Part shown: in pieces, positions 8,404 through 17,153 of the stretch
How positions within the stretch are numbered: the stretch's first letter is position 1
Layout: each line of letters starts with the position of its first letter
Assembly: GCA_012522415.1 (NCBI GenBank)
Contig: JAAYKM010000020.1
Span: 1 to 37,889, forward strand
Origin: Deltaproteobacteria bacterium
GTDB lineage: Bacteria; Desulfobacterota; Syntrophia; Syntrophales; JAAYKM01
Direction of reading: 5' to 3'
DNA: 37,889 nucleotides
Made by a program: the position numbers and the translations under genes
Notes under the pieces: generated by a model
Database searches by the model: none
The model's input: the letters and a program-made list of their open reading frames with translations, nothing else
What the model was told of the DNA's origin: nothing

Positions 8404-8592
8404 AAGGTGGATGGCAAAAGGGGGGAACCAAAAGACCATCCACCTTTATGTGGACTGAAAGGGTTTTGGGGTTGCTCCCTTTCAGGTTGCTCCCAAGTGA
8501 AGGGGGGGTGGTGGGCGGAAAGGAGAGTTAAACCGCCCACCTGCTATATTCGCTCAAGCATCTTCATGCCGGGGATAAGGAGGCTTTCCCGG
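8404..8592. repeat. Cluster of four consecutive hairpins
   Basis: Four inverted repeats follow one another. The first is 11 bp, AAGGTGGATGG (8404-8414) with CCATCCACCTT (8436-8446). The second is 9 bp, CTGAAAGGG (8455-8463) with CCCTTTCAG (8477-8485). The third is 9 bp, GGTGGGCGG (8510-8518) with CCGCCCACC (8533-8541). The fourth is CCGGGGA (8569-8575) with TTCCCGG (8586-8592), counting one G.U pair. The first three arms are perfect. A direct repeat GGTTGCTCCC also occurs twice at about 8470-8494. The cluster begins exactly where the phage-derived reading frame ends. It may be a recombination scar, a composite of REP-like units, or a structured RNA. Confidence 0.6.
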
Positions 8593-8963
8593 TTTCTACA
8601 TGCCTTCTACGCTAATGCGACAAAAGATTATCCAACTTCACTTGATCTTTCCCTATTGATTAAGCAATATGAGTGCCAACCCGAAGAAGTTCCTCGAATA
8701 TTATTGTGGGTCCCCGGAGGGATAACAAATATATAAAAATGATATCAATAGGTTATGGACTATTTATCCCCGACACATTCCTTGAGTTCAGACTGAATCG
8801 TTCGCTTTGGAACCAAGCCAGTGCGCGTCGCCCGCAACAGAATAGTGCGATCTGCGAACACAAAAAGACGCCTCTTGGTATAGGATGCGGTATTAAGGAG
8901 GGCAATGGGAAGCGTGCGCATAACGCACTGCGTGCGTTTTAAGCACGCCTCGAAAGAGGGCGA
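8593..8963. other. Gene-free stretch
   Basis: No reading frame here looks like protein. A short AT-rich segment lies near 8725-8745. The last 60 nt contain overlapping GCGTGC/GCACGC arms (about 8911-8947) that could form a hairpin downstream of the regulator gene ending at 8964. No convincing T tract follows on the minus strand. Confidence 0.5.
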
Positions 8964-11096
8964 TCAGTTTCCTGCTTTTTGAAGACGCTTCTGTTCGCGG
9001 ATCAATTTATATCGGGAAATCCCCAGCAGTTTGGCCGCTTGGGTCTGGTTTCCGCGTGTTTTACTCAAGGCGCAAGAAATAATTTTTTCTTTGATGTCGT
9101 TGGTGATTTTTTCCGTCACCGCATTATAATCCGACACCTCAGTTTCATCGGGAGAAAACCAATCAATCTGGGATAACGGGGCAAAGAGATCTCTGCTCTT
9201 GCTCTGATCCGCACTGGCCCGCAATTCAGAAGGCAGATTCCCGGGCGTAATGACGGAATTCGGATTCTGCAGGATCATGACCCGTTCCATCAGATTTTTC
9301 AGCTCCCGGACATTACCAGGCCAGGCATAGGAAAGCAACACGGTCTCGGCATCCTTGTTGAATCCCCGAACCCGTTTTTGAAATTTCTTGTTGAACTCAT
9401 CGACATAGAACCGGGCCAACAAAAGGATATCCTCTCCTCGCTCACGCAGTGGCGGTATGCGAATCGGGACAACGCTGATACGATAGTACAGGTCCTCCCG
9501 GAAAGTCCCTTCAGAAACCATTTGCGTCAAATCCCTGTTTGTCGAGAAAAGGAAGCGGATATCGATAGGAATATTATCCGTCCCGCCAAGCCTTCGAATA
9601 TAACCATCTTCAAGCATGCGTAAAAACTTGGCCTGCAGGTGGATACTCATCTCGCCGATTTCGTCGAGCAACAAAGTTCCGCCACTGGCCACTTCCAACA
9701 ATCCGGCTTTTCTTTTTTTCGCATCGGTAAAGGCCCCCGCCTCATATCCGAACAACTCACTCTCCAGCAGCGTCCCCGGAATGGCCGCACAATTGATATC
9801 GATGAAGCGTTTGTCACTGCGTTTGCTCTGTTTGTGAAGTGCCCGTGCAATCAATTCCTTACCTGTACCGCTTGCGCCCTGGATCAGAACGCTTGTATCG
9901 TGACCTGCTATTTCTTCTATAATGTAAAAAACTTGTAGCATTTTTTCCGACTGCCCAATCATGTTATGAAAGCCGAGGAGCATATTTTCTCTCTCTTTCA
10001 GAATTTCCACTTCTGTTTCAAGGGACTGGGCTTTCAGGGACAGCATGGCGTGCATGATGGCGTTATCGTAAGACGTCGCCGCATCCTGTGTGAGTATATC
10101 CAACATCTGAATCTGGCCTGGAGAACAGGCGCCGCTTTTTTGAGCCAGATAGAGAACACCCCGGAATTTATCTTTGACGCCGAACGGCACGGCAATTTCG
10201 GATGTAAAACCCGGGAATATCGGCTCACGATTCAGGGAGGATTTTTCCTGCGTGATGATAGTGTTAGCGTCCAGAGCTGATTTAATGATGCTTTTTTCCA
10301 CCTGCGATGCATAGGTCTTGCTCTCGTCGATGATGATATCCTCACCAAAAGTAACAAGCCCGCGGTCCTTCTCCAGTTCCAGGCAATAGACCATTGCCTT
10401 TTCACAACGGGTGATGTGCAGGCCGCTCCGGGTTAAAATATTCAGGATGTTGTTATCCAGTGAATGTCGGGCATTCATCTCCGAAACAGCGTGTTGCAGA
10501 ATCATAAGCTGCCGGATTTTCTCGGCATTGGCCTCAAAAAGTCGCGCATTATGGATAATGATGCCCATCTGGTTGGCAAAGGTCAGAAACAGGTTGATTT
10601 CTTCCGGATAGAATTTGGTTGTCTCCTGACAGGAGGCAGCCATGGTACCGATAATTTCATCGCCGATTTTGAGCGGCGCGCAGATCATTGACCCCTTGCT
10701 GTAGACTTTCGCCAGCATGCGGTCCGTTTCGGTGATACGATCATCCGAGGTGGCATCCTCAATTGCCATGGCTTCACCCGTCGTCGCTACCTTTGCCGCC
10801 ACGCAATCGTGCTTTCTGACGTCAATGGCCACCGAGAAGGCCCGCTCAGCCTCTTCCGGACTGTAATTTTTCACGACCTGCGTTTCAAGGTATTGCCTGG
10901 ATTCATCGAACAGACGGATTATACCGATACGGAACCCCAGGGTATCCACCACCTCATCCAGGATTTTCTTCAGAATATCGTTCAGACTTCTCGATTCCGT
11001 TACAAAGGTGTTGATTCGGAAAATGCTCTGGAGGAGCTTATCCTTGTCCAGCATGGGAACGATTGTCACGGTATCCTGTCGTCTTTTGTCTTCCAC
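8964..11096 (-). CDS. Sigma54-dependent regulator, GAF-GAF-AAA+-Fis
   Basis: A 710-residue bacterial enhancer-binding protein. Two GAF sensor domains lie at about 25-185 and 200-345, joined by helical linkers. The AAA+ domain (375-610) has Walker A GASGTGKE (407-414), Walker B GGTLLLDEIGE (472-482) and an arginine-finger region FREDLYYRI (532-540). The sigma54-contact loop reads GAFTDA (454-459) rather than GAFTGA. A Fis-type helix-turn-helix ends the protein (TQAAKLLGISRYKL, 685-698). The GTG start at 11096 has GGAG 8 nt upstream; an internal ATG at 11054 is possible. There is no receiver domain, so it probably senses a small ligand through GAF. It lies 42 nt downstream of the EF-G gene in the same direction. 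Its targets are unknown. Confidence 0.9.
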   Translation of the reverse strand: MEDKRRQDTVTIVPMLDKDKLLQSIFRINTFVTESRSLNDILKKILDEVVDTLGFRIGIIRLFDESRQYLETQVVKNYSPEEAERAFSVAIDVRKHDCVAAKVATTGEAMAIEDATSDDRITETDRMLAKVYSKGSMICAPLKIGDEIIGTMAASCQETTKFYPEEINLFLTFANQMGIIIHNARLFEANAEKIRQLMILQHAVSEMNARHSLDNNILNILTRSGLHITRCEKAMVYCLELEKDRGLVTFGEDIIIDESKTYASQVEKSIIKSALDANTIITQEKSSLNREPIFPGFTSEIAVPFGVKDKFRGVLYLAQKSGACSPGQIQMLDILTQDAATSYDNAIMHAMLSLKAQSLETEVEILKERENMLLGFHNMIGQSEKMLQVFYIIEEIAGHDTSVLIQGASGTGKELIARALHKQSKRSDKRFIDINCAAIPGTLLESELFGYEAGAFTDAKKRKAGLLEVASGGTLLLDEIGEMSIHLQAKFLRMLEDGYIRRLGGTDNIPIDIRFLFSTNRDLTQMVSEGTFREDLYYRISVVPIRIPPLRERGEDILLLARFYVDEFNKKFQKRVRGFNKDAETVLLSYAWPGNVRELKNLMERVMILQNPNSVITPGNLPSELRASADQSKSRDLFAPLSQIDWFSPDETEVSDYNAVTEKITNDIKEKIISCALSKTRGNQTQAAKLLGISRYKLIREQKRLQKAGN

Positions 11097-11138
11097 CGGA
11101 TTGTCTCCACGAGCTTGCTCAACATGTCTTGTTCATCA

Positions 11139-13172
11139 TCAGCCCCTGTCGAAAGTCAAAAATTGCATCGAAAATACCGCCCGTCCCTGAGTGGCGGACC
11201 GTAAATCCGTCGAATATCCAAAGAGAGATTTCAGGGGCACACGACAACGGATCTCGCTAAGGTGACCTTTCTGGGCGATGGATTGCACCTCCCCGTGACG
11301 GGCGTTGATATCGCCGATCACATCACCCATAAATTCCGCCGGGGTCACAACATCCACCGCCATGATGGGCTCGAGCAACACGGAATCCGCCTGGACACAG
11401 CCATCCTTAAAAGCTGTAGCCGCCGCGATTTTGTAAGCCATCGGCGTTGACTCACCTTCCCGCACCGATCCGCCGATCACCTCCACCAGGACATCGACAA
11501 CGGGATAGCCCCCGAGAATGCCGCTGGAGGCAGACTCGCGGATCCCGGCTTCAATCATCTCGCGATACTCATCAGGCAAAGCCAACCGATCAACCTTCCA
11601 GACGATCTCAATCCCATGGCCCCGCTCCAATGGTTCCAGACGGAAGCGTACATGACCAAAATGCTTCTTATCCCCCAGTTCTCGATCGAACCGTCCTTCC
11701 ACCTCTATTGTTTTCCGGATTGTTTCGCGATAAACCACCCGAGGCCGTCCAATATTAACATGGGCGTTGAACTCACGGGTCAATCGGTCGAGAAAAATCT
11801 TCAGATGCAACTCCCCCATACCGGAGACGATTGTCTGGGCTGTATCATCATCGTACTTTACCCGCAGAGTCGGATCTTCCTCCAACAGTTTTGTCAATGC
11901 GACGGATAATTTTTCCTGATCCGCCGGGGTCTTGGCTTCAATTGCCTGACTGATAACCGGTTCATGGAAGTCAATTTTTTCCAGGATGATCGGATGGCCC
12001 TCGTCACACAGGGTGTCTCCCGTAGTGGTCTCTTTCAATCCCATTACCGCGATGATATCCCCTGCCACGGCTTGATCGATGCGTTCCCGCTTGTTCGCGT
12101 GCATCTTCAGAATACGGGAAAGCTTTTCTTTTTTCTTCCTGGTCGCATTATAGACCTCCTCCGTAACCCGAAGAACGCCGGCATAAACGCGAATAAAAGT
12201 CAGTCTACGCCCCTCGTCCATCATCACTTTGAAAGCCAGGGCGGCCAGGGGTTCTTTTTCGCTACTGGCCCGTTTTTCCTCCTCGCCCGTCGCAGGGTGA
12301 TGGCCCTTAACCGGGGGCACATCTTCCGGCGAAGGCAGGTAAAGAACCACCGCGTCAAGAACAGGCTGAATGCCTTTGTTGCGAAGGGCCGTACCGCAGA
12401 GAACCGGTACGATTTTCAGGGTCAGGGTCCCCTTACGGATCGCCTCGACAATTTCCACCTCCTTGATCTCCGATCCTTCAAGGTACCGGTCCGCAATATC
12501 GTCGTCGACCTCCGCCAAGGCTTCGATCATTGACTCCCGATAGCGTTCCACTTCATCTCTCATCGCTTCCGGCACATCCGATACATCATAGGAAGCGCCC
12601 AGGTCCCGGTCGCTCCAGCGCAGGACTTTTCTTTCGATGAGATCGACAATGCCTTCGAACCGATCTTCCGTTCCCAGGGGGATTTGAACGGGCAGAGGAA
12701 CGGAATGAAACCGCTCCCGCATCATGTCAACGACTCCCCAGTAGTCTGCCCCTATGCGGTCCATTTTATTGATGAAGGCCACTTTGGGTACATCGTATTT
12801 ATCTGCCTGGTGCCAGACTGTTTCCGACTGTGGTTCGACACCACCGACGGCACAAAATACCACCACAGCGCCATCCAGAACACGGAGGCTCCGCTCGACC
12901 TCCATGGTAAAATCGACATGTCCCGGTGTATCAATCAGATGAATCTCGTGCTGATTCCAGCCGCAACTGGTCACGGCTGACATGATCGTTATACCTCGCT
13001 CCTGCTCCTGAGGCATCCAGTCCATGATCGCCTCGCCGTCATGAACCTCACCCATTTTATGAGATTTACCCGTATAGTAGAGGATTCTTTCCGTTACGGT
13101 GGTTTTACCGGCGTCAATGTGAGCAATAATGCCAATATTGCGGATTTTGGCGAGTCTTGATTTGGGAGCCAT
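11139..13172 (-). CDS. Elongation factor G paralogue (EF-G2-like)
   Basis: A 677-residue translational GTPase with the EF-G architecture. G1 is AHIDAGKTT (17-25). ERGITI gives switch [10 protein letters not shown]3, NKMDR G4 and CGTALRNKG the G5 region. Domain II follows, then domains III-V with GMGELHLKI and the C-terminal [10 protein letters not shown] segment. It is somewhat shorter than the usual 690-704 residues, and no rpsL, rpsG or tuf genes flank it. The housekeeping fusA normally sits in the str operon, so this is probably a second, specialised EF-G (translocation or recycling variant). The start is ATG 13172 with AGGAA close upstream. It lies 27 nt after the GerMN gene. Confidence 0.9.
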   Translation of the reverse strand: MAPKSRLAKIRNIGIIAHIDAGKTTVTERILYYTGKSHKMGEVHDGEAIMDWMPQEQERGITIMSAVTSCGWNQHEIHLIDTPGHVDFTMEVERSLRVLDGAVVVFCAVGGVEPQSETVWHQADKYDVPKVAFINKMDRIGADYWGVVDMMRERFHSVPLPVQIPLGTEDRFEGIVDLIERKVLRWSDRDLGASYDVSDVPEAMRDEVERYRESMIEALAEVDDDIADRYLEGSEIKEVEIVEAIRKGTLTLKIVPVLCGTALRNKGIQPVLDAVVLYLPSPEDVPPVKGHHPATGEEEKRASSEKEPLAALAFKVMMDEGRRLTFIRVYAGVLRVTEEVYNATRKKKEKLSRILKMHANKRERIDQAVAGDIIAVMGLKETTTGDTLCDEGHPIILEKIDFHEPVISQAIEAKTPADQEKLSVALTKLLEEDPTLRVKYDDDTAQTIVSGMGELHLKIFLDRLTREFNAHVNIGRPRVVYRETIRKTIEVEGRFDRELGDKKHFGHVRFRLEPLERGHGIEIVWKVDRLALPDEYREMIEAGIRESASSGILGGYPVVDVLVEVIGGSVREGESTPMAYKIAAATAFKDGCVQADSVLLEPIMAVDVVTPAEFMGDVIGDINARHGEVQSIAQKGHLSEIRCRVPLKSLFGYSTDLRSATQGRAVFSMQFLTFDRG

Positions 13173-13199
13173 GGTTCCTGTATCTTCCTGGAGCAGCGT

Positions 13200-13826
13200 T
13201 TAGATATTTCTGGCCCCTTCAACAATTAAATCCCTGTCCGGGGAAAAGACCTCCTCGGTGCTGACATGCCCTTTAATCGAGACAATCGGCTTGTCCTCCA
13301 CGAAAATCCTGACACCCCGAATGGTTTGAATATTCCGGACCAAAGTATTGGTTAAGGAATAAATCGTGGCAACCTCACTGGTTGTTCCTCCGGGGTGATT
13401 CCGGATCAAGTCCTCGCTGAAGTTAACCTGCGCAATCGCATCGTGTCCGATCTTTATCCCTTTCAGGGTCGTCTTGTCGGGAAAGGTGCTGATATGCCCG
13501 AGCTTGCTGCCGTCGATAAGGGCCCTTACAAGCCTTACGGCCTGGGCATTGACGTCCGTTTCTTTTACAATGAAGCGTTTTTCCGGAACGAAAAAGAGTT
13601 CATTTCTATCAGAAAAATAGAGAACCATCTCCAGCTTTTCCTTCTTGGCCGGCGACCCATTCGTTCCGCTCACGGGGGGATAAACCATATTGAAAATGGA
13701 AACAAAGAAGAAAACAAGAAACCCGAAAAAGGCGATGCCTATAGTATACAAAATCGCCATACGCTTGCCTTTTTTCATCTTTTTGATTCTTGTTTCCGTG
13801 TATCTGCGTTCTTTTTTCGTCCCCAT
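13200..13826 (-). CDS. GerMN-domain membrane-anchored protein
   Basis: A basic N-terminus (TRIKKMKKGKR) is followed by one hydrophobic segment (AILYTIGIAFFGFLVFFF), so the protein is anchored in the inner membrane with the rest outside. The remaining 150 residues form a GerMN-type domain: strand LEMVLYFSDRNELFFVPEKR, then LVRALIDGS, VNFSEDL and the TSEVATIYSLTNTLV helix. These are characteristic of the family named after spore-germination GerM but common in non-sporeformers. I prefer ATG 13826 (AAGG upstream) over the in-frame TTG at 13838. It precedes the EF-G paralogue by 27 nt. The function in Gram-negative bacteria is not known; cell-envelope binding is a guess from the family. Confidence 0.8.
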   Translation of the reverse strand: MGTKKERRYTETRIKKMKKGKRMAILYTIGIAFFGFLVFFFVSIFNMVYPPVSGTNGSPAKKEKLEMVLYFSDRNELFFVPEKRFIVKETDVNAQAVRLVRALIDGSKLGHISTFPDKTTLKGIKIGHDAIAQVNFSEDLIRNHPGGTTSEVATIYSLTNTLVRNIQTIRGVRIFVEDKPIVSIKGHVSTEEVFSPDRDLIVEGARNI

Positions 13827-14036
13827 TGCACCTTGCAACCCTTCCTGTGGATCAGACTCGTAAGCTAGGGTATTTTATCCGGACTGTCAAGCCAAGAAGC
13901 AAAAACCACAGATTTCATTTGCCTTCAGGACAACGCCCGAGACCATCTACAGTCACCCCGCCTCATCAGGCGGCATCGCAATTCAGGGCTCCAGGGCTGG
14001 TCTCATTTGCCAATCATGCAGGCGGTTGTCGATCCC

Positions 14037-15005
14037 CTAATCTCTCATACCATCGAGACGTCGCAAACCGGAATGCCGTGCGGCGTCCACGGCAAGCCCG
14101 AATTCTTTCCGGGATATTCGCCGGGCAATCAAGGGATCCGTCATTGCCTTGCCGGCCGGGTGGTACTGGGCCATGATGTTCACATAGGTACGGGGGGATA
14201 TCTCCTCCGCCAGAAAACGCATAATATCCCCTGTCCCGGCCATTCCACCCGGCATGACCAGATGCCGGACAAGGAGTCCCCTCCGCGCTATCCCATCCTG
14301 GTCAATCACAAGATCACCCACCTGACGGTGCATCTCCCGGATGGCCGCGCAGACCCTTTCCCGATAATCCGTGACATGGCAGAACCGTTCCGCCCACCGG
14401 TTATCCCAGAATTTGAAATCGGGCATATAAAGATCGATAACGCCATCCAGCATGCGAAGCGTTTCCACCTCGTCATAGCCGCCCGAATTATAGACCAGAG
14501 GAATGTTCAGGCCTTGTTCAACAGCCGGAATCAGCGCCTCCAGTATCTGGGGCACCATGTGGGTCGGACTGACCAGGTTGACGTTGTGGCAACCACGTCT
14601 TTGAAGCGACATCATCATGTCGGCGAGTTCGTGTTTATCCACGGGATCACCTTCCATCAGATGGCTGACTTCGTAATTTTGACAAAAAATGCACAAAAGA
14701 TTGCAGGAACTGAAAAAGATTGTCCCGGAACCGCCGGTCCCAACCAGGGGAGATTCTTCCCCGAAATGGCTGTGAAAACTGGAAACCCGGGCTTGTCTGC
14801 CGACGCGACAGACACCCACATCCTCCGATAGACGGTTTGCGCCACAATGGCGGGGACACAGGCGGCAGGCGGAAAGTACTTCCAAAGCCCGCAAGGTCCG
14901 TGTTTCCAATACCTTTGCCTGGTAGAGGTTCACGTATGAGGGAACAAATTCACCCATGTCATTGCCCGGGATTCCAGGACCCGTACCTTGGTCCCTTGCA
15001 TCCAA
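14037..15005 (-). CDS. PflX-like radical SAM protein
   Basis: A member of the radical SAM superfamily with the [4Fe-4S] motif CNLLCIFC (CxxxCxxC). It is preceded by an N-terminal cysteine cluster, CRLCPRHCGANR, and GVCRVG. This layout is that of the uncharacterised PflX group related to pyruvate-formate-lyase activase. The 322 residues are complete. Two starts are possible. TTG 15005 has a good AAGGAAA ribosome-binding site. ATG 14957 (MGEFVPSYVNLYQ) matches the usual N-terminus better but lacks a site. The role of the family is unknown; activation of a glycyl-radical enzyme or modification of a protein is only inferred. A 198-210-nt gap on either side suggests its own transcript, and a GT2 gene diverges from it. 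Confidence 0.85.
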   Translation of the reverse strand: MDARDQGTGPGIPGNDMGEFVPSYVNLYQAKVLETRTLRALEVLSACRLCPRHCGANRLSEDVGVCRVGRQARVSSFHSHFGEESPLVGTGGSGTIFFSSCNLLCIFCQNYEVSHLMEGDPVDKHELADMMMSLQRRGCHNVNLVSPTHMVPQILEALIPAVEQGLNIPLVYNSGGYDEVETLRMLDGVIDLYMPDFKFWDNRWAERFCHVTDYRERVCAAIREMHRQVGDLVIDQDGIARRGLLVRHLVMPGGMAGTGDIMRFLAEEISPRTYVNIMAQYHPAGKAMTDPLIARRISRKEFGLAVDAARHSGLRRLDGMRD

Positions 15006-15213
15006 AAGTGTTTCCTTTTCCGGTTTATGCGATTCCCCCTATCATAAAGCCCGTTCGCTTCTATCATGGAAGGAAATCAAGCGTTACGGCGAAGTCGAGC
15101 TTTTTTGCCCGAGAACGCCACATCACTTATCATTGACAAGCATGCTATTATACACACAACCTTGTGAGGTGTTACCATATGGTGGATTCGTCCATGTCGA
15201 CAAGAGAGACCAC

Positions 15214-16077
15214 ATGAAAATCTCGATCATTGTCCCTTTCTACCGGGCGGGGAAATACATAGAGGATTGCATCCAGGCACTTCTCACCCAGGATTTTCCT
15301 TCCGATCTTTACGAAATCATTATGGTCAACAATAATTCGCCGGACCAATCCGCCGAGATCGTCAAACGTTATCCCCGTATTCGACTTCTATCACAAAGCA
15401 GGCAGGGTTCCTACGCGGCACGGAACCTCGGTATCGCGGAAGCGACGGGGGACATTATCGCCTTCACTGACTCGGATTGCGTACCGGCCGTTGACTGGCT
15501 GCGGAACATCTCCAAAGCCATGCTCCAACCTCATGTGGGCATTGTTCTGGGAATCCGCGAATTTCCGGTCCACTCCACGTCCTTGACTCTCTTGTCCTGT
15601 TACGTTCGTGTAAAAGACGCCTACATGCTTTCCAGCCATGACAAGGATCTTTTCTTCGGGTATACCAACAACATGGCCGTCAAGAAGCCCCTGTTGGAAG
15701 AATTGGGCCCTTTCATGGAACTGTCTCGCGGGGCGGACACGATTTTCGTACGACAAGCAGTCGATGCCTATGGTTGCAACCTGATTCATTACACCCCCGA
15801 TGTGCGTGTCCGGCACATGGAAATGACCGGGGTGTTCAGATTTTACCAAAAAACATTCACCTATGGGTGGAGCAACAGACACAATCAACGTTACGTGTCG
15901 TTTCGTCCTTTGACCTATACGGAAAAATTTCATATTTTCATCAAAACCGTCAAGAGGCACCAGTTTACCATTCTGCAGTCTGTTTACCTTCTCTTTCTTC
16001 TCCTCATCGGCGATTTTTGTCAAAAATTTGGAAGAGGGCGGGCGGTCCTGAGCCCCAACTCCCCTGTCCCCGGATAG
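15214..16077 (+). CDS. GT2 family glycosyltransferase
   Basis: A GT-A fold glycosyltransferase of 287 residues that transfers a sugar from a nucleotide donor. It opens with KISIIVPFYRAGKYIEDC. It has the nucleotide-binding MVNNNSPDQS, the metal-binding TDSDC (DxD equivalent at 86-88) and a GADTIFVRQA acceptor-side segment. A hydrophobic stretch (about 252-268) near the C-terminus may associate with the membrane. The start ATG 15214 is chosen because the protein begins exactly at the first beta strand. The frame is open further upstream, but those codons do not look like protein. A GAGAG site lies 8 nt upstream. It heads the arabinosyl-donor gene set and could act on the same glycan. Confidence 0.9.
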   Translation: MKISIIVPFYRAGKYIEDCIQALLTQDFPSDLYEIIMVNNNSPDQSAEIVKRYPRIRLLSQSRQGSYAARNLGIAEATGDIIAFTDSDCVPAVDWLRNISKAMLQPHVGIVLGIREFPVHSTSLTLLSCYVRVKDAYMLSSHDKDLFFGYTNNMAVKKPLLEELGPFMELSRGADTIFVRQAVDAYGCNLIHYTPDVRVRHMEMTGVFRFYQKTFTYGWSNRHNQRYVSFRPLTYTEKFHIFIKTVKRHQFTILQSVYLLFLLLIGDFCQKFGRGRAVLSPNSPVPG

Positions 16078-16080
16078 AGA

Positions 16081-16261
16081 AAATATTGGCGGGAATATTT
16101 CCTTATGAAGGGAGTTGAAGGCTCACCCATCCCCGGCCCCTTCCATGCGCCTCGAAATACTTCAGGAATCATTGTCACCAAGACTCAAATATGTTATGCC
16201 CCAGCAGAAGAAACATGTGCCCACTTTTTCAGGTGTTGCAGGGTAACCATAAATGTGCCCA
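16081..16261. other. Intergenic inverted and direct repeats
   Basis: In the 191-nt gap after the GT2 gene, AAATATT (16081-16087) and AATATTT (16094-16100) form a perfect 7-bp inverted repeat, 4 nt after the stop codon. Further on, ATGTGCCCA occurs twice as a direct repeat (16215-16223 and 16253-16261). The second copy ends just before the UbiA start. They could be operator half-sites or the remains of an insertion-sequence end. No promoter with good spacing was found. Confidence 0.35.
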
Positions 16262-16268
16262 AAATTAA

Positions 16269-17153
16269 ATGATCGGGACGAGAGGAATGAAACATTTCAT
16301 TGTATTATTACGTCCTCACGAGTACATTAAAAATCTCTTCATCTTTCTCCCCCTTTTTTTCGCGTTTCAAATCACCGATTCGGTGCTTCTGGTCAAGGCC
16401 GCCATCGCTTTTGTCGCGTTTTCTCTTACGGCCAGTGGGAATTATATCCTGAATGATTATTGCGACATTGAGGAAGACCGCCGTCACCCCCAGAAAAGGA
16501 GTCGCCCCCTGGCATCCGGTACCGTGGAGAAAAGCAGTGCCCTGGCAACCATGTTTTTGCTGTTCATTCTGGGAGTGGGCTTGATGTCCGCATGTTCCCG
16601 GCACGCGGCCGGCATTCTCGTCATTTATGCTTTACTGAATGTCTTCTACAGTTTTTATCTTCGACGTATCGCCATTCTGGACATCACGGTCATCGCCATG
16701 GGATTTGTCCTTCGCCTTTGGGTGGGTGGCGCGGCAACGGATATTCCCCTGTCCATGTGGATCATTGTCTTGACGTTTCTCCTCGCCCTCTTTCTGGCCT
16801 TGGCCAAACGCCGTGACGATGTTCTGTTCTACCTGAACACGGGGCAAAAAACCCGGAAAGTTATCGACGGATACAACATCCGCTTCCTTGACGGTTCCAT
16901 GACCATTATGGCCTCAGTCGTCATCATGTCCTATATTCTTTACACGACCTCTCCCTACGCAATCGAAAAAATGCACAGTGAACATCTGTACTTAACGGTT
17001 ATCTTCGTTATCATTGGCGTTCTCCGGTACCTTCAAATTTCCCTTGTCGAACATAACAGCGGATCTCCAACCCAAATCGCCATGAAAGATCGCTTCATTC
17101 AGATTACGATTCTGGGCTGGATTTCCCTTTTCACATGGATCATGTACCGATGA
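16269..17153 (+). CDS. UbiA-type polyprenyl-phosphate phosphoribosyltransferase
   Basis: An integral membrane prenyltransferase of 294 residues with about nine helices. The first aspartate motif is NYILNDYCDIEEDRRHP (58-74, with Asp63, Asp66 and Asp70). The second region, YSFYLRRIAILD, corresponds to the YSxxLK...D signature. Its closest functional match by sequence style and context is mycobacterial Rv3806c, which transfers phosphoribose from PRPP to decaprenyl phosphate. Context is decisive: DprE1-like and DprE2-like genes follow with a 4-nt ATGA overlap and direct adjacency. The start is uncertain. ATG 16269 lacks a ribosome-binding site. ATG 16287 (MKHFIVLLRPHEYIKN) fits the family N-terminus but has AGAGG only 1 nt away. 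Confidence 0.85.
   Translation: MIGTRGMKHFIVLLRPHEYIKNLFIFLPLFFAFQITDSVLLVKAAIAFVAFSLTASGNYILNDYCDIEEDRRHPQKRSRPLASGTVEKSSALATMFLLFILGVGLMSACSRHAAGILVIYALLNVFYSFYLRRIAILDITVIAMGFVLRLWVGGAATDIPLSMWIIVLTFLLALFLALAKRRDDVLFYLNTGQKTRKVIDGYNIRFLDGSMTIMASVVIMSYILYTTSPYAIEKMHSEHLYLTVIFVIIGVLRYLQISLVEHNSGSPTQIAMKDRFIQITILGWISLFTWIMYR

Noticed and set aside
7776-8531. 251-codon plus-strand open frame
   Set aside because: It runs antisense to the phage-like remnants and through the hairpin cluster. The minus-strand translations show family motifs, while this one shows none.
15133-15155. Promoter TTGACA with TATTAT upstream of the GT2 gene
   Set aside because: The two hexamers are only 7 nt apart, far from the 16-18 nt needed. 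A better-spaced pair was not found.
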